The notes under the pieces: generated by a model | The model's database searches: none | The model's input: only the letters and a program-made list of their open reading frames with translations | Told to the model about the DNA's origin: nothing | NCBI RefSeq assembly: GCF_019278565.1 | Contig: NZ_CP058988.1 | Span: 4,154,001-4,218,000 of the forward strand | Length of the DNA stretch: 64,000 bases | Source: Cellulophaga sp. HaHa_2_95 | Lineage (GTDB): Bacteria > Bacteroidota > Bacteroidia > Flavobacteriales > Flavobacteriaceae | Reading direction: 5' to 3' | Part shown: one piece after another, positions 54,540 through 63,919 of the stretch | How positions within the stretch are numbered: the stretch's first letter is position 1 | How the letters are laid out: each line of letters opens with the position of its first letter | Position numbers and translations under genes: made by a program

Positions 54540-56516
54540 ATGCATTTACAGAATTTCAGTTATACCCTAAAGACATATCTTATATTTATCCAAGTATTCT
54601 TTTTATTTTCTGCGATAGGTTTATCACAAGGAAAAGAGAAAGACACTTCTAATATAGCTCCGATGGTATACTTCGGATGGTCTCAAAGAACAACTCCTAA
54701 ATCTCTTGAGCCCTACTACAAGGAATTAAAAACAGCTGAATATGGCGTGCAAAGGTTTTCTGTTATAGACCAATTATTAGAATACCACATCCGAAAAACA
54801 AATACCGATTCTGTTGTACATTACGCAAACCTATATTTGAAGGAAGTAAACAACTGGAGCCAAACAGAAAAAATTAAAAAAAGGTATTCTTCAAAAGCTA
54901 ACTATTATTTAGGGAAAGGAAACCTAATGAACGGGCTATATGACAACGCAGTAAAATGGTTTTTAGAAGGCCTTAAAGAGGCTGAAGAAACTAATTTTAC
55001 AGAATTCAAATACAAGCACAAACTTGGACTCTCTAAAAGTTATATCTCTCAAGGCAATACAGACAAAGCAATTGGAATTTTAGAAAAATCACTTTCAGAA
55101 TTTGCTCCCGAACACCCTTCTCTAAAAACACAAAATTATATTTTACTAGGAAAAGCCTATCGTTTTAATGAAAATTATGAGCAAGCTAATGTGTATTATA
55201 ATGAAGCGGTAAAACTATCTAAATCATTAGATGACGAAGAAGTATTACTTACCATTCGTTTGGAAATTGCAAAACTAAAAGAAGCCCAAGGCGATTTTGA
55301 TGGGGCTTTTCCAGAATATGAAAAAACAAGAAATGAAGCCAAAGAAAAAGGCTTTGATGCCATTTACTTTGAAGGCTCTCTTTTAATAGCACGACTTTAT
55401 TACAAACAAGGTTTTTATGATATAGCAGTTTTGGGTTTATCTACGGCATATATTAACGCTATAGATAGTGACAATCTACAATTTCAAAGAGAGTCTTTAA
55501 TTCTACAATCACGCAGTTTTCAACAACAAGACGATTTTGAAAACGCCTATGCTTCTATGACGCAACTTTTTAGGGTGATCAATGAAATCAATACAAAACA
55601 ACAACAAGCTATCATCAAGGAACTTGAGGTCCAATACGAAACCTTAGAAAAAGAAAAGGAAATAAATAGTCTAGAGGAAGATAAGCTATTAAAAGAAGCG
55701 CAATTAAGCAGGCAGAAAACTATTAAGAATGCTTTTCTGATTGGTTTCTTAATTATTTTAATTCCTATTATAGCCTTACTATTTGTATACTACCAGAAAT
55801 TACAAACCCAAAGTGAGCTTTCTAAAAAACAGGAAGAAATAAATACTCAGAAGGTAAAATCCTTAATTCAGGAACAAGAATTAAATCTAATAAAAGCTTC
55901 TATAGAAGGGCAAGATGAAGAGCGCAAACGTATTGCGCAAGAACTACATGACAGTATCGGCGGCAATCTTGCTGGAATAAAGCTTCAGCTCTCTAGTCTA
56001 GCTAAAGGTTCTGAAGCTTTAAAAACGATTAACAATCAAATAGATGAAACGTATCAATTAGTACGAGATATATCTCACACACTAATTCCTAAAAAATTTC
56101 AACAAAATGCCTTTACAGATTTGGTCCAACAATTTGCAAATTCAATTTCTAAAACCAATGCTGTACAAGTAGCTTTTTATCCTCATCCCAAGGAAACTAT
56201 TAATAAAATTGATGAGAAAATACAGGTAGAGTTGTTCAAAATTCTTCAAGAATTAATGACCAATACCCTGAAGCATGCGAAAGCAAAAAACGTAGATATT
56301 CATTTAAATCTTATAGGAGACGAACTATCTTTACTCTTTGAGGATAATGGAATAGGATTTAATACGTTAGAAAAAGAAACTGGTATTGGTTTAAAGAACA
56401 TTACAAGTAGAATTCAAAAACTAAAAGGAACCTTGCATATTGATTCTTCTGAAAATAGAGGAACTGTTATTGCCATAGAAATTCCTGATTTAAAAAAAAC
56501 AGTACATGAACTATAA
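54540..56516 (+). CDS. TPR-containing NarL-type sensor histidine kinase
   Basis: 658 residues. An N-terminal signal/anchor helix (~12-29) precedes a long TPR region (~70-360; for example YKHKLGLSKSYISQGNTDKAIGIL and NYILLGKAYRFNENYEQANVYYNEA), a coiled segment, a membrane helix (~398-420) and a HisKA_3 domain with DEERKRIAQELHDSIGG. The HATPase domain has QELMTNTLKHAKAKNV and FEDNGIGFN. It overlaps the LuxR-type regulator gene by 11 bp. The sensed signal is unknown. Confidence 0.9.
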   Translation: MHLQNFSYTLKTYLIFIQVFFLFSAIGLSQGKEKDTSNIAPMVYFGWSQRTTPKSLEPYYKELKTAEYGVQRFSVIDQLLEYHIRKTNTDSVVHYANLYLKEVNNWSQTEKIKKRYSSKANYYLGKGNLMNGLYDNAVKWFLEGLKEAEETNFTEFKYKHKLGLSKSYISQGNTDKAIGILEKSLSEFAPEHPSLKTQNYILLGKAYRFNENYEQANVYYNEAVKLSKSLDDEEVLLTIRLEIAKLKEAQGDFDGAFPEYEKTRNEAKEKGFDAIYFEGSLLIARLYYKQGFYDIAVLGLSTAYINAIDSDNLQFQRESLILQSRSFQQQDDFENAYASMTQLFRVINEINTKQQQAIIKELEVQYETLEKEKEINSLEEDKLLKEAQLSRQKTIKNAFLIGFLIILIPIIALLFVYYQKLQTQSELSKKQEEINTQKVKSLIQEQELNLIKASIEGQDEERKRIAQELHDSIGGNLAGIKLQLSSLAKGSEALKTINNQIDETYQLVRDISHTLIPKKFQQNAFTDLVQQFANSISKTNAVQVAFYPHPKETINKIDEKIQVELFKILQELMTNTLKHAKAKNVDIHLNLIGDELSLLFEDNGIGFNTLEKETGIGLKNITSRIQKLKGTLHIDSSENRGTVIAIEIPDLKKTVHEL

Positions 56517-57150
56517 TCTTATCATTGCCGACGACCATAAAATGTTTATTGATGGTCTTATCAGTATTCTTACTGATGCCCCTGAATTTTCTGTAATTCT
56601 TACGGCAAAGAACGGTGCACAAGTTGAAAAATATTTGAGTATAAACGGTGCTGACAATATTCATCTATTGATTACAGATTTAACAATGCCAGAAATGGAT
56701 GGAATTGAATTAAATAAGATTGTTAAAAGCAAATACCCTTCTTTAAAAACGCTTGTAGTAAGTATGCATATTGATGGGATGATGATAGACAAACTCATCA
56801 AAAATAATGTAGATGGATATGTTCCTAAAAATGCAGAAAAAGAGGAATTACTAACTGCAATACGCAGTATTATTAAAGGCGAAAAATATTTCTCTCCAGA
56901 AATAAAGAAAGCCTATACGGATGCGATGTTCGAAAATAAAAAAATGGAAGAAATTTCACTGACGGATCGTGAGAAAGAAGTACTGAAACTTATTGCCGAA
57001 GAAAATACTACGCAAGAAATTGCCGATAAATTATTTCTAAGCAAACATACGATAGAAAGTTATCGAAAAAATTTAATCTCCAAACTAAACGTAAAAAACC
57101 TAGCTGGTTTAACCAAGCATGCTTTAAAAATGGGACTTTTAGATGCATAA
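56506..57150 (+). CDS. NarL/LuxR-family response regulator
   Basis: 214 residues. The receiver has IIADDHKMFIDGL, the phospho-acceptor Asp in LLITDLTMPEMDGIE and a Lys in GYVPKNAEKEEL. The C-terminal LuxR helix-turn-helix reads LTDREKEVLKLIAEENTTQEIADKLFLSKHTIESYRKNL. It starts inside the 3' end of the kinase gene, which points to translational coupling. A palindrome at 57196 lies directly downstream. Confidence 0.94.
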   Translation: MNYNLIIADDHKMFIDGLISILTDAPEFSVILTAKNGAQVEKYLSINGADNIHLLITDLTMPEMDGIELNKIVKSKYPSLKTLVVSMHIDGMMIDKLIKNNVDGYVPKNAEKEELLTAIRSIIKGEKYFSPEIKKAYTDAMFENKKMEEISLTDREKEVLKLIAEENTTQEIADKLFLSKHTIESYRKNLISKLNVKNLAGLTKHALKMGLLDA

Positions 57151-57195
57151 CATCTAATTAAATAAGAGCAGCTCTTAAGCCAATAATCTAGCCAT

Positions 57196-57209
57196 CCCTG
57201 AAAACAGGG
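57196..57209. promoter_or_regulatory. Palindrome CCCTG-AAAA-CAGGG, candidate operator
   Basis: A perfect 5-4-5 inverted repeat, GC-rich in an AT-rich intergenic region, between the NarL-type regulator and the small lipoprotein gene at 57290. It has no T-run beside it, so it is a poor terminator. A separate A/T-rich hairpin lies at 57217-57236. Confidence 0.4.
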
Positions 57210-57289
57210 GGTGCCAATTTCACTTTTTTAAGTGTAAAAAAGATAGTGCAATCGCTTGACCTTTGTATTGAACAAACAACAATACAATT

Positions 57290-57703
57290 ATGAAGCATTC
57301 TATTATCTTAATCGCACTTACTACTTTATTTATCTCTTGCTCTAACGATAAGAAAACTACAGAAACGTCAAAGCAAGCGTCTATTATCAAATCAGATTTA
57401 CTGTTAACTAACAGTGCTGTAAAACCATTCTCAGGTCAGAATAATACAGATACCCTTACTATTTTAATAAACGGGAAATCTCTTTTACAAAGTACAGCTA
57501 CTATAAAAGTGACTAACAATAAAGGCGAAGAATTGCTTTGTGACACACTTGCTACTACACGTTTATTAAATCCAGAATACAGAACAGCAAACTCCGCATT
57601 AAAGGATGCTCAAATTAGAGAAACGGTTTCTAACCTATTTACCACAGACGAATATCTAAAATATTTCAAGCAAAAAGAAATAGCTAGCAATCAAATTAAG
57701 TAA
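57290..57703 (+). CDS. Small putative lipoprotein, unknown function
   Basis: 137 residues with a lipoprotein signal (LTTLFISC, Cys17). After a linker (SNDKKTTETSK) comes a domain with strand-like segments TLTILINGKSLLQSTATIKVTN and the helix-like TANSALKDAQIRETVSNLFTTDEYLKYF. I recognise no family. It stands between the NarL-type regulator and the zinc-ribbon protein gene, with which it may be co-transcribed (21-bp gap). Confidence 0.65.
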   Translation: MKHSIILIALTTLFISCSNDKKTTETSKQASIIKSDLLLTNSAVKPFSGQNNTDTLTILINGKSLLQSTATIKVTNNKGEELLCDTLATTRLLNPEYRTANSALKDAQIRETVSNLFTTDEYLKYFKQKEIASNQIK

Positions 57704-57724
57704 TTAAACTCTAATTTATTCGTC

Positions 57725-58330
57725 ATGATAATTTACGGTACCCGTTCTGCACATTTAGATTCCGTTCAAAAGACAACACCCGTTTGTCCTAATTGCGAAG
57801 AAAAAGGATCATTACTCATCAGTGTATATAGAAAGCATGCACACATTTTTTGGATTCCAATTTTCCCATTAGGGAAATCTGGAGCTTCGCATTGTAAAAA
57901 TTGCAAGCAAGCCTTACGTTCTAGTGAGATGCCAGAACATTTAAAACAAGAATATCTAAAAATAAAAAAGGAAGTCAAAGGTCCCATTTGGCAATTCTCA
58001 GGAATGTTTATAGCACTTTTCTTTCTAGTTTTGGCTGGCTTTGCTAGTCAGAATAATAAGAAATTAGAAAAAGAATACTTAAACCAGCCCATGGCAGGAG
58101 ACATTTATGAATATAGAGTTGCTAACAAGCAATTTTCTACCATGAAGGTCATCGAAGTAGATACAGATAGCGTCTTTATTGCTTTAAACGATTTTGAAAT
58201 TAGCAAAGCCTCACGAATTTATAAAATAGATAAACCTGAGAATTACCCGGATGTAGTCTATGGCTTTTCCAAACAAGAAATTACCGCTATGTATTCTAGC
58301 GGTAAAATCTTTGATATAAATAGACAGTAA
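57725..58330 (+). CDS. Zinc-ribbon membrane protein, unknown function
   Basis: 201 residues. Two CxxC pairs (CPNC at 21-24 and CKNC at 57-60) form a zinc ribbon, separated by a hydrophobic IFWIPIFPLG segment as in zinc-ribbon-15 type proteins. A single membrane helix follows (~91-108, FSGMFIALFFLVLAGFA), and then a ~90-residue C-terminal domain that repeats short beta motifs (DIYEYRVANKQFSTMKVIEV). The zinc ribbon would be cytoplasmic; the purpose is unknown. It converges on the PBP1A gene with a 6-bp gap. Confidence 0.75.
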   Translation: MIIYGTRSAHLDSVQKTTPVCPNCEEKGSLLISVYRKHAHIFWIPIFPLGKSGASHCKNCKQALRSSEMPEHLKQEYLKIKKEVKGPIWQFSGMFIALFFLVLAGFASQNNKKLEKEYLNQPMAGDIYEYRVANKQFSTMKVIEVDTDSVFIALNDFEISKASRIYKIDKPENYPDVVYGFSKQEITAMYSSGKIFDINRQ

Positions 58331-58336
58331 CCACTT

Positions 58337-60727
58337 CTACTTTAAGATATCTAATAATGTGGCTGGTATGCTGTCTAAAGCCGTTGAGTCTGTTTTTATT
58401 TCAGCTGGAACAATACCTTGTAAAGAATCTATAGGCACCGGAAGCTGTGATAATATTTTTAAGGAATCTTGAATTCTAAGATTCTGTAAGTACAAAGTAT
58501 CTGCTTTTGCAAACTCAAAAGCATCTTTAGCATTCATTTCTAAATAAGGCGGACAAGGAAAATGATCAAAATCATATTTAAAATTAGTAAGTATAGGCCT
58601 TTTCCAAGTGCTTAAATCTCTAAAGACAGCAGCTACCATGGGCAAAGCAGTATTGGAACCAGATCCCATTCTAGTTGTTGAAAATTGTACTCGCTTATCA
58701 TAAGTACCAACCCAAGCACCTATAACAAGTTCTGGCGATGCACCTATAAACCAGCCATCACCATTATTTTGTGTAGTTCCCGTTTTTCCAATTAGGTTAT
58801 ACGGAATACCGTAGCCCGTTAGGCGAAAACCTGTACCGTGTTGCACTACCCCTTCCAACATCTTTTGTAGTTGTTTCACATGTGTATAGCCTGCTACGCG
58901 CTCTTGATACACTGGTTTAGCTTCATATATTACAATACCTTCTTCATTAATTATTCGTTCTATAGCATACGGTTTAATTCTGTTACCTCCGTTAGAAATA
59001 CTCGCATAAGCAGTAACCATTTCTAAAAGACTAATGTCTGCGGTACCCAATACAATAGAAGGCACTTCCGGAAGTGTTGTTTCAATACCCATCTTTTTAG
59101 CCTGCTCAATGACACGGTTAACCCCTGCTTTTAGTTGTATGTTTACAGAAACGGTATTTACAGAATTTGCCAATGCTCCATGCATACTATAACTACCGCC
59201 ATAGCCTCCAGAAGCGTTTCTAGGCTGCCAATCTTCATATTCAGCGTAGGTTACCAAATTATTGTTATAGTAGCTACAAACATCCTGGCCTGACTCTAGA
59301 GCAGCTAAATAAGTAATTGGTTTAAACGTAGAACCAACTTGACGCGGAGTACGGATATTATCCGTCTGACTAAAACCATAGTCAATACCACCAACATAGC
59401 CCATAATTCTACCTGAAGTACTACTCATAACGAATAAACTCGCATGCAATCTGTTGATACTTTTCGCTATAGAATCTTCTAGAGACATCATCTTCTCTTC
59501 GTAGCCTTTACCTACTTCCCAATAGTTTCTTTTCTTCTTTTTAGTGATAAAAGATGAGATTTCTTCTTCGCTCTTCCCTTCTCCTTTTAATCTTTTTACT
59601 TCTTTAGTTTCAGCTGTAATTTGTTGAAGTAAGGCTTCCTTACCACCTTCAATAGTGGCAGCATCCCAATATTGGTCCATCAATTTTTGCAAGCTTTCAA
59701 TTTGACGGTTTAATGCTTTTTCTGCATATTCCTGAATGCTTGTATTTAGAGTCGTATAAACACTTAAACCATCTGCCTCCAAATCATAAATATGACCATC
59801 CTCTGCGGGGTTTTCTGCAGCCCACGCAGCAAATTCTTCAGCTACGACATCTTTAAAATAAGATGAGAAAGAAGATATTTTTTTAGGCAATTGATAATCT
59901 AAAACCAAGGGCTTTTTAGCAGCTTCTTTTTCTGCCTCAGTGATATAGCCATATTTTGCCATTTGGCTTAACACAACATTTCTACGATTGGTTGCTCTTT
60001 CGGGATTTATTCTAGGATTGTAGTAAGATGGTGCTTTTAACACCCCCACTAAAGTAGCACACTCCTCTAAGCTAAGTTTCTCCGGAGGTTTATTAAAAAA
60101 ACGATACGCCGCTTTTTCAATTCCATATATATTCTCTCCAAAAGAAACGGTATTAAAATACAGTAATAATATTTCATCTTTACTGTAAATGCTTTCTAAG
60201 CGTCTAGCAATAAATAGCTCTCTAATTTTATTAATAGGAGTAGAAAGAAAAAACTGCTTTTGTCTCCCGAATATATTTTTAGCTACCTGCTGCGTAACTG
60301 TACTCCCACCACCTGCATTCTGCCCAAGTACTATTGACTTTACAAACACACGACCATAACTTTTATAATCTATCCCACCATGCGTGTAAAAACGACTATC
60401 TTCTGTTGCAACCAAAGCTTCTTTTAAATGCTTAGAAATTTGAGTGCTATCTGCGTTAGATCTATTTTGAAGAAAGTAGTATCCTATGGGTTCATTATTG
60501 GAAGCATAAATTGTAGACGTCACCGGATTTTCTAATTGCCTCAGATACTCCTTCGTTGGTAATTTCCCGAAGGCTCCAAAATATACTAAAAGCAAGAATA
60601 TCAATCCGAATAGAAAGCCTAGTCCTATTAGATAAAAAAAACTTTTAAAAGGGTGTTTACGCGCAAACTTGAATACTGTTTTAGCTTTAGTAACTATTGT
60701 GTTTTTCAAGGTTGTAATTTTTTCCAT
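58337..60727 (-). CDS. Penicillin-binding protein 1A (bifunctional)
   Basis: 796 residues from the ATG at 60727 (a GTG at 60748 gives seven more). A cytoplasmic stretch and a membrane helix (~37-57) precede the GT51 glycosyltransferase (ATEDSRFYTHGGIDY, GGSTVTQQVAKNIF) and the transpeptidase: SxxK in GSTFKPITYL, SxN in LANSVNTVSV and KTG in IGKTGTTQNN. It polymerises and cross-links peptidoglycan in the periplasm. A long linker between the domains is normal. Confidence 0.95.
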   Translation of the reverse strand: MEKITTLKNTIVTKAKTVFKFARKHPFKSFFYLIGLGFLFGLIFLLLVYFGAFGKLPTKEYLRQLENPVTSTIYASNNEPIGYYFLQNRSNADSTQISKHLKEALVATEDSRFYTHGGIDYKSYGRVFVKSIVLGQNAGGGSTVTQQVAKNIFGRQKQFFLSTPINKIRELFIARRLESIYSKDEILLLYFNTVSFGENIYGIEKAAYRFFNKPPEKLSLEECATLVGVLKAPSYYNPRINPERATNRRNVVLSQMAKYGYITEAEKEAAKKPLVLDYQLPKKISSFSSYFKDVVAEEFAAWAAENPAEDGHIYDLEADGLSVYTTLNTSIQEYAEKALNRQIESLQKLMDQYWDAATIEGGKEALLQQITAETKEVKRLKGEGKSEEEISSFITKKKKRNYWEVGKGYEEKMMSLEDSIAKSINRLHASLFVMSSTSGRIMGYVGGIDYGFSQTDNIRTPRQVGSTFKPITYLAALESGQDVCSYYNNNLVTYAEYEDWQPRNASGGYGGSYSMHGALANSVNTVSVNIQLKAGVNRVIEQAKKMGIETTLPEVPSIVLGTADISLLEMVTAYASISNGGNRIKPYAIERIINEEGIVIYEAKPVYQERVAGYTHVKQLQKMLEGVVQHGTGFRLTGYGIPYNLIGKTGTTQNNGDGWFIGASPELVIGAWVGTYDKRVQFSTTRMGSGSNTALPMVAAVFRDLSTWKRPILTNFKYDFDHFPCPPYLEMNAKDAFEFAKADTLYLQNLRIQDSLKILSQLPVPIDSLQGIVPAEIKTDSTALDSIPATLLDILK

Positions 60728-60885
60728 AAGCCTTATTAGCTGCCACACTAAAAAAATTGAGCGCGCAAAATTAACTTTTTTTAGATACCAACAAACAAAT
60801 AGTATAAAATACTATTATTCATATGCTTAAGGCATTTAAAATAATGATGGAATTTACAAAAATTGTCTTAACAAAAGTTCTTTAC

Positions 60886-60920
60886 CTAAAAAAAACCATT
60901 GTTTAAGCAACAATGGTTTT
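60886..60920 (-). terminator. Terminator downstream of the 167-aa membrane protein gene
   Basis: CCATTGTT (60896-60903), loop TAAGC, AACAATGG (60909-60916). On the minus strand it is followed by a run of U (plus-strand A run before 60896). The 367-bp gap 60728-61094 holds nothing else recognisable. Confidence 0.75.
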
Positions 60921-61094
60921 AGTGAATAACAAATTAAAAAACGTACACTGATGATAAGTAGAATTTACTCCACTTAAAACTATGCCAAGATAAAATACCT
61001 ATCTAAGCTAATTCTTCAAACTTTAGCTGAAGACTATTAAGGCTTTTTATTAAAAAATTATAGGCGTACTAAGAAGCTAGAAACAATAAACAAG

Positions 61095-61598
61095 TTAAGC
61101 AACTTGCTTCGCCTTTTCGTCTATTGTAAGGAACTGATTGATCAGTGATTTCCATTTCTGAACTCTTTTAACCTCAAAATCTTCTGAATAGTTCAGCGTT
61201 TCATCATAAAAATTAAGTTCAAAAGGCTGACCCGACTTCAACGTTATTTTCAAATCTAGTTTTTCTAAATGCGAATCCTTTTTATTTTTTACTTTGAAAA
61301 ATTTTCTTTGCTCTAAGATCATACAATCTTTTATAGAAGAAATGGCTACAACATGCTCATAAATTTCATTTTCTGAGAATTTTAAGAACACTATTTTTTG
61401 TTCTTTTTCATCAATTCCAATATAGGAATTACCCCAAAGTTCACTTTGAGAGATTGTTAATTTATTTTTTGTGCTTAATGCTTTTGCTGCTTCTTTAACT
61501 TTTTTAGAGGCAGACTTTCCTGACATGTTAAATAAAAAGAAGGGTATAAAAATTATGCCTACTAAAACGAGACATATGGTGATAAATGAAGTATCCAT
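61095..61598 (-). CDS. Membrane-anchored protein, unknown function
   Basis: 167 residues. One N-terminal membrane helix (ITICLVLVGIIFIPFFLF, ~5-24) is followed by a basic stretch and a ~120-residue domain with alternating strands (KQKIVFLKFSENEIYEHVVAI, HLEKLDLKITLKSGQPFELNF) and an end helix. The positive residues after the helix suggest a cytoplasmic domain. I recognise no family. It is followed by a terminator ~175 bp downstream. Confidence 0.65.
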   Translation of the reverse strand: MDTSFITICLVLVGIIFIPFFLFNMSGKSASKKVKEAAKALSTKNKLTISQSELWGNSYIGIDEKEQKIVFLKFSENEIYEHVVAISSIKDCMILEQRKFFKVKNKKDSHLEKLDLKITLKSGQPFELNFYDETLNYSEDFEVKRVQKWKSLINQFLTIDEKAKQVA

Positions 61599-61737
61599 AC
61601 TAGTTTTTGTTTTTAAAATGATGATAGAAAAGAGCTCTTAAACCACTGTATATGTTCTTCAATACAGTTTAATTAATGCCCTCATAAAATACTAGCAACA
61701 ACGCTCGTGGTGCTAGTTCATAAAAATCACTTAAAAA

Positions 61738-62106
61738 CTAAGGAAAGGAATGAAAATGATAGGCAATCTGATGCGTATCAAAATTAAGATCTATAAAACC
61801 GCCAGAAGAAATATATAATAAAGCGATTTGATTTTTACAAATACATAAATTCTCTAATGGATTTAAAAAAGAGCCAAAATGTAAATTTACAGTGCTATCT
61901 GGATTGGAAGAAGTCGTATTTTCCCAAAGAATATTTAGTGCATCTACATTGATCGTAAACCTATCTTGCACGGCAGTTTGATCAAGGATAACAGCCACCT
62001 CTAAATTGTCATGCTTCGCCTCGATTTCAACAGCCGCAAAAGACCCTTGAAAACTGCTACATAACAGTATAAATAATAAACTCCTAAACCACAACATCTT
62101 GCTCAT
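61738..62106 (-). CDS. Small secreted protein, unknown function
   Basis: 122 residues with a signal peptide ending near GSFA. The rest is strand-rich (DNLEVAVILDQTAVQDRFTINV) with two Cys in NLCICKNQ. I recognise no family. An exact minus-strand TACCTTTG at 62141-62148 stands 34 nt before the ATG and supports that it is transcribed. It diverges from the PiT-like transporter gene. Confidence 0.55.
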   Translation of the reverse strand: MSKMLWFRSLLFILLCSSFQGSFAAVEIEAKHDNLEVAVILDQTAVQDRFTINVDALNILWENTTSSNPDSTVNLHFGSFLNPLENLCICKNQIALLYISSGGFIDLNFDTHQIAYHFHSFP

Positions 62107-62140
62107 CTAAAAAGATAAATTTAATGTATTTATAAGACTA

Positions 62141-62148
62141 CAAAGGTA
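62141..62148 (-). promoter_or_regulatory. -7 box (TACCTTTG) of the small secreted protein gene
   Basis: An exact TAnnTTTG match on the minus strand; a TTG 17 bp further upstream (62166-62168 complement) may be the -33 element. Confidence 0.45.
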
Positions 62149-62256
62149 CATTAATATTTCATCTACAATATTTTTTATAATTCCTTTAACGCAACAATTA
62201 TTCATCTAATTTTACGCGATTTTTTGAAAAAGATATTATATTAATTCCTATATTAA

Positions 62257-63210
62257 ATGAATGAACTTATAGTGTGTTTAGGTTTTTTTATTGCAGCCTA
62301 TTCGGTTATTGCTAATGATGTTATACAAACATTAGGCACTTTTATTTCATCAAATAGCAAAACCAAATGGTGGTACCTATGGGCTTTTGCCGGTACCATT
62401 TTAACACTAACCTTATTTTTTGGCTGGTATTTTAATAATGGTGATGTTTCCTATGGCCGTCTATCACAAATACCACTGCCTAATCCGCTACCATGGTGGT
62501 ATCTTCTAGCACCTTTAAGTTTATTAATTATTACACGCTTTGGAATTCCGGTAAGTACTACTTTCATGATTTTGAGTGTATTTTCCTCTGGGCAGCTCAT
62601 AGAAAAAATGATTCTCAAATCTATTTTCGGGTATGTCCTAGCTTTTATAGCGGCATTGGTACTCTACCTAATTATTGCTAAGAAATTTGAATCTAAAGCT
62701 GCTATCCGGTTGATGGATAAAAAGAAGCAAAAACCTTATTGGCTAGTTGCTCAATGGTTTTCTACTGGATTCCTATGGTCACAGTGGTTAATACAAGACT
62801 TTGCAAATATTTTTGTCTTCTTACCTCGCCAATTAACTATTTCCGAATTAGGGCTAGCCCTTATTGTTATTTTAAGCATCATGGCCTACATCTTTAATGT
62901 AAAAGGAGGAAACATACAAAAGATTGTAAATCAGAAATCAAACACACAGCACATCCGTTCTGCAACAATTATTGATGCTTGCTACGGTGTATTACTTTAC
63001 CTATTTACTATTTTAAATGATGTTCCTATGAGTACCACTTGGACTTTCGTAGGTATATTGGCAGGTAGAGAAATTGCGATAAAATATCTTTTAGAGAAAA
63101 AACAACTAAAAACAACGTATACCCTTATTATTAAAGATTTAGCAAAAGTGAATATAGGCCTTATGATAAGTATTTTGATTGCGTACTTAATTCAGTTTTT
63201 AAAAGCATAG
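62257..63210 (+). CDS. PiT-like inorganic phosphate transporter family protein, divergent
   Basis: 317 residues with about eight to ten membrane helices. Two inverted signature regions recall PiT (PHO4) transporters: IANDVIQTLGTFISS near residue 18 together with GIPVSTTFMILSVFSSG, and NDVPMSTTWTFVGILAGREI in the second half. The usual GANDVANA is changed to IANDVIQT. It is shorter than most PiT proteins and lacks the large central loop. The Na+- or H+-coupled phosphate transport is inferred; another anion is possible. Confidence 0.7.
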   Translation: MNELIVCLGFFIAAYSVIANDVIQTLGTFISSNSKTKWWYLWAFAGTILTLTLFFGWYFNNGDVSYGRLSQIPLPNPLPWWYLLAPLSLLIITRFGIPVSTTFMILSVFSSGQLIEKMILKSIFGYVLAFIAALVLYLIIAKKFESKAAIRLMDKKKQKPYWLVAQWFSTGFLWSQWLIQDFANIFVFLPRQLTISELGLALIVILSIMAYIFNVKGGNIQKIVNQKSNTQHIRSATIIDACYGVLLYLFTILNDVPMSTTWTFVGILAGREIAIKYLLEKKQLKTTYTLIIKDLAKVNIGLMISILIAYLIQFLKA

Positions 63211-63230
63211 TTTAGGTGTTTTCAAGAATT

Positions 63231-63905
63231 CTAATCAAGCGTGTTTCCGTGAAATGGACAATAGCTCCAATTCCCTTTCATTGCAGCATTATCAACAGTG
63301 CAGTTTTTTGGGGGTAGTAAAGTAGTTAGCGGTAGCGCATACTCAAATTCTTTATTAGAGTGATAAATCATAAACTCACCTTCTTTGTATTCATCTACCA
63401 ACAGCTTACCGTTTTCATCTTTATTTTCAAAAAAATAAAAACTCATACCCGCTCCAAATTGTCCCATCATGTTTTCAAACATTGGCTTCATAGTTTCTGA
63501 AATTGAGCGCACCGAGATATCCAATTGATTTTCTGGAATTGGTTGTTGTGGTTCACCTTCGTTTATTTTTACAGTTATTGAATTTCTTATCGTTTCTTCT
63601 GAAGCAAATGTTAGAGAGCCATCAAGATGTATATCTACATCTAATGCACAAACAAAAATATAATCATCGAGTGTCTCTAAAATAAGATGTACCATATCCT
63701 CAGGTACTGCTGGATTATCTGCCAAAGCAATTCTCCAATAACTTCTAGGAAGCCAAAAAGATAAGGTCATGTTTTCACCATCCTTTTTCCAAATTTGAAT
63801 TTCCCGAATGTATTCCGTAAGCGGCACTTTATGCTCTTCTTGGCCTATTGCAGGCGCTGAGAACACTAAAATTAAGAGTAAGATTGCATATTGAATTTTC
63901 ATCAT
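63231..63905 (-). CDS. Secreted protein, unknown function
   Basis: 224 residues with a signal peptide (MMKIQYAILLLILVFSAPAIGQ). The mature part has strand-rich and helical segments (REIQIWKKDGENMTLSFWLPRSYW, DYIFVCALDVDIHLDG) and a short C-terminal Cys/His group (NWSYCPFHGNTLD) that could bind a metal or a disulfide partner. I recognise no family. It probably follows the gene cut by the window end, 14 bp upstream. Confidence 0.6.
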   Translation of the reverse strand: MMKIQYAILLLILVFSAPAIGQEEHKVPLTEYIREIQIWKKDGENMTLSFWLPRSYWRIALADNPAVPEDMVHLILETLDDYIFVCALDVDIHLDGSLTFASEETIRNSITVKINEGEPQQPIPENQLDISVRSISETMKPMFENMMGQFGAGMSFYFFENKDENGKLLVDEYKEGEFMIYHSNKEFEYALPLTTLLPPKNCTVDNAAMKGNWSYCPFHGNTLD

Positions 63906-63919
63906 TATTAACTATTATT

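Noticed and set aside
61691..61717. Inverted repeat ACTAGCA/TGCTAGT downstream of the small secreted protein gene
   Set aside because: The arms match, but the inner part does not pair well and no clear U-run follows on the minus strand, so a terminator is not established.
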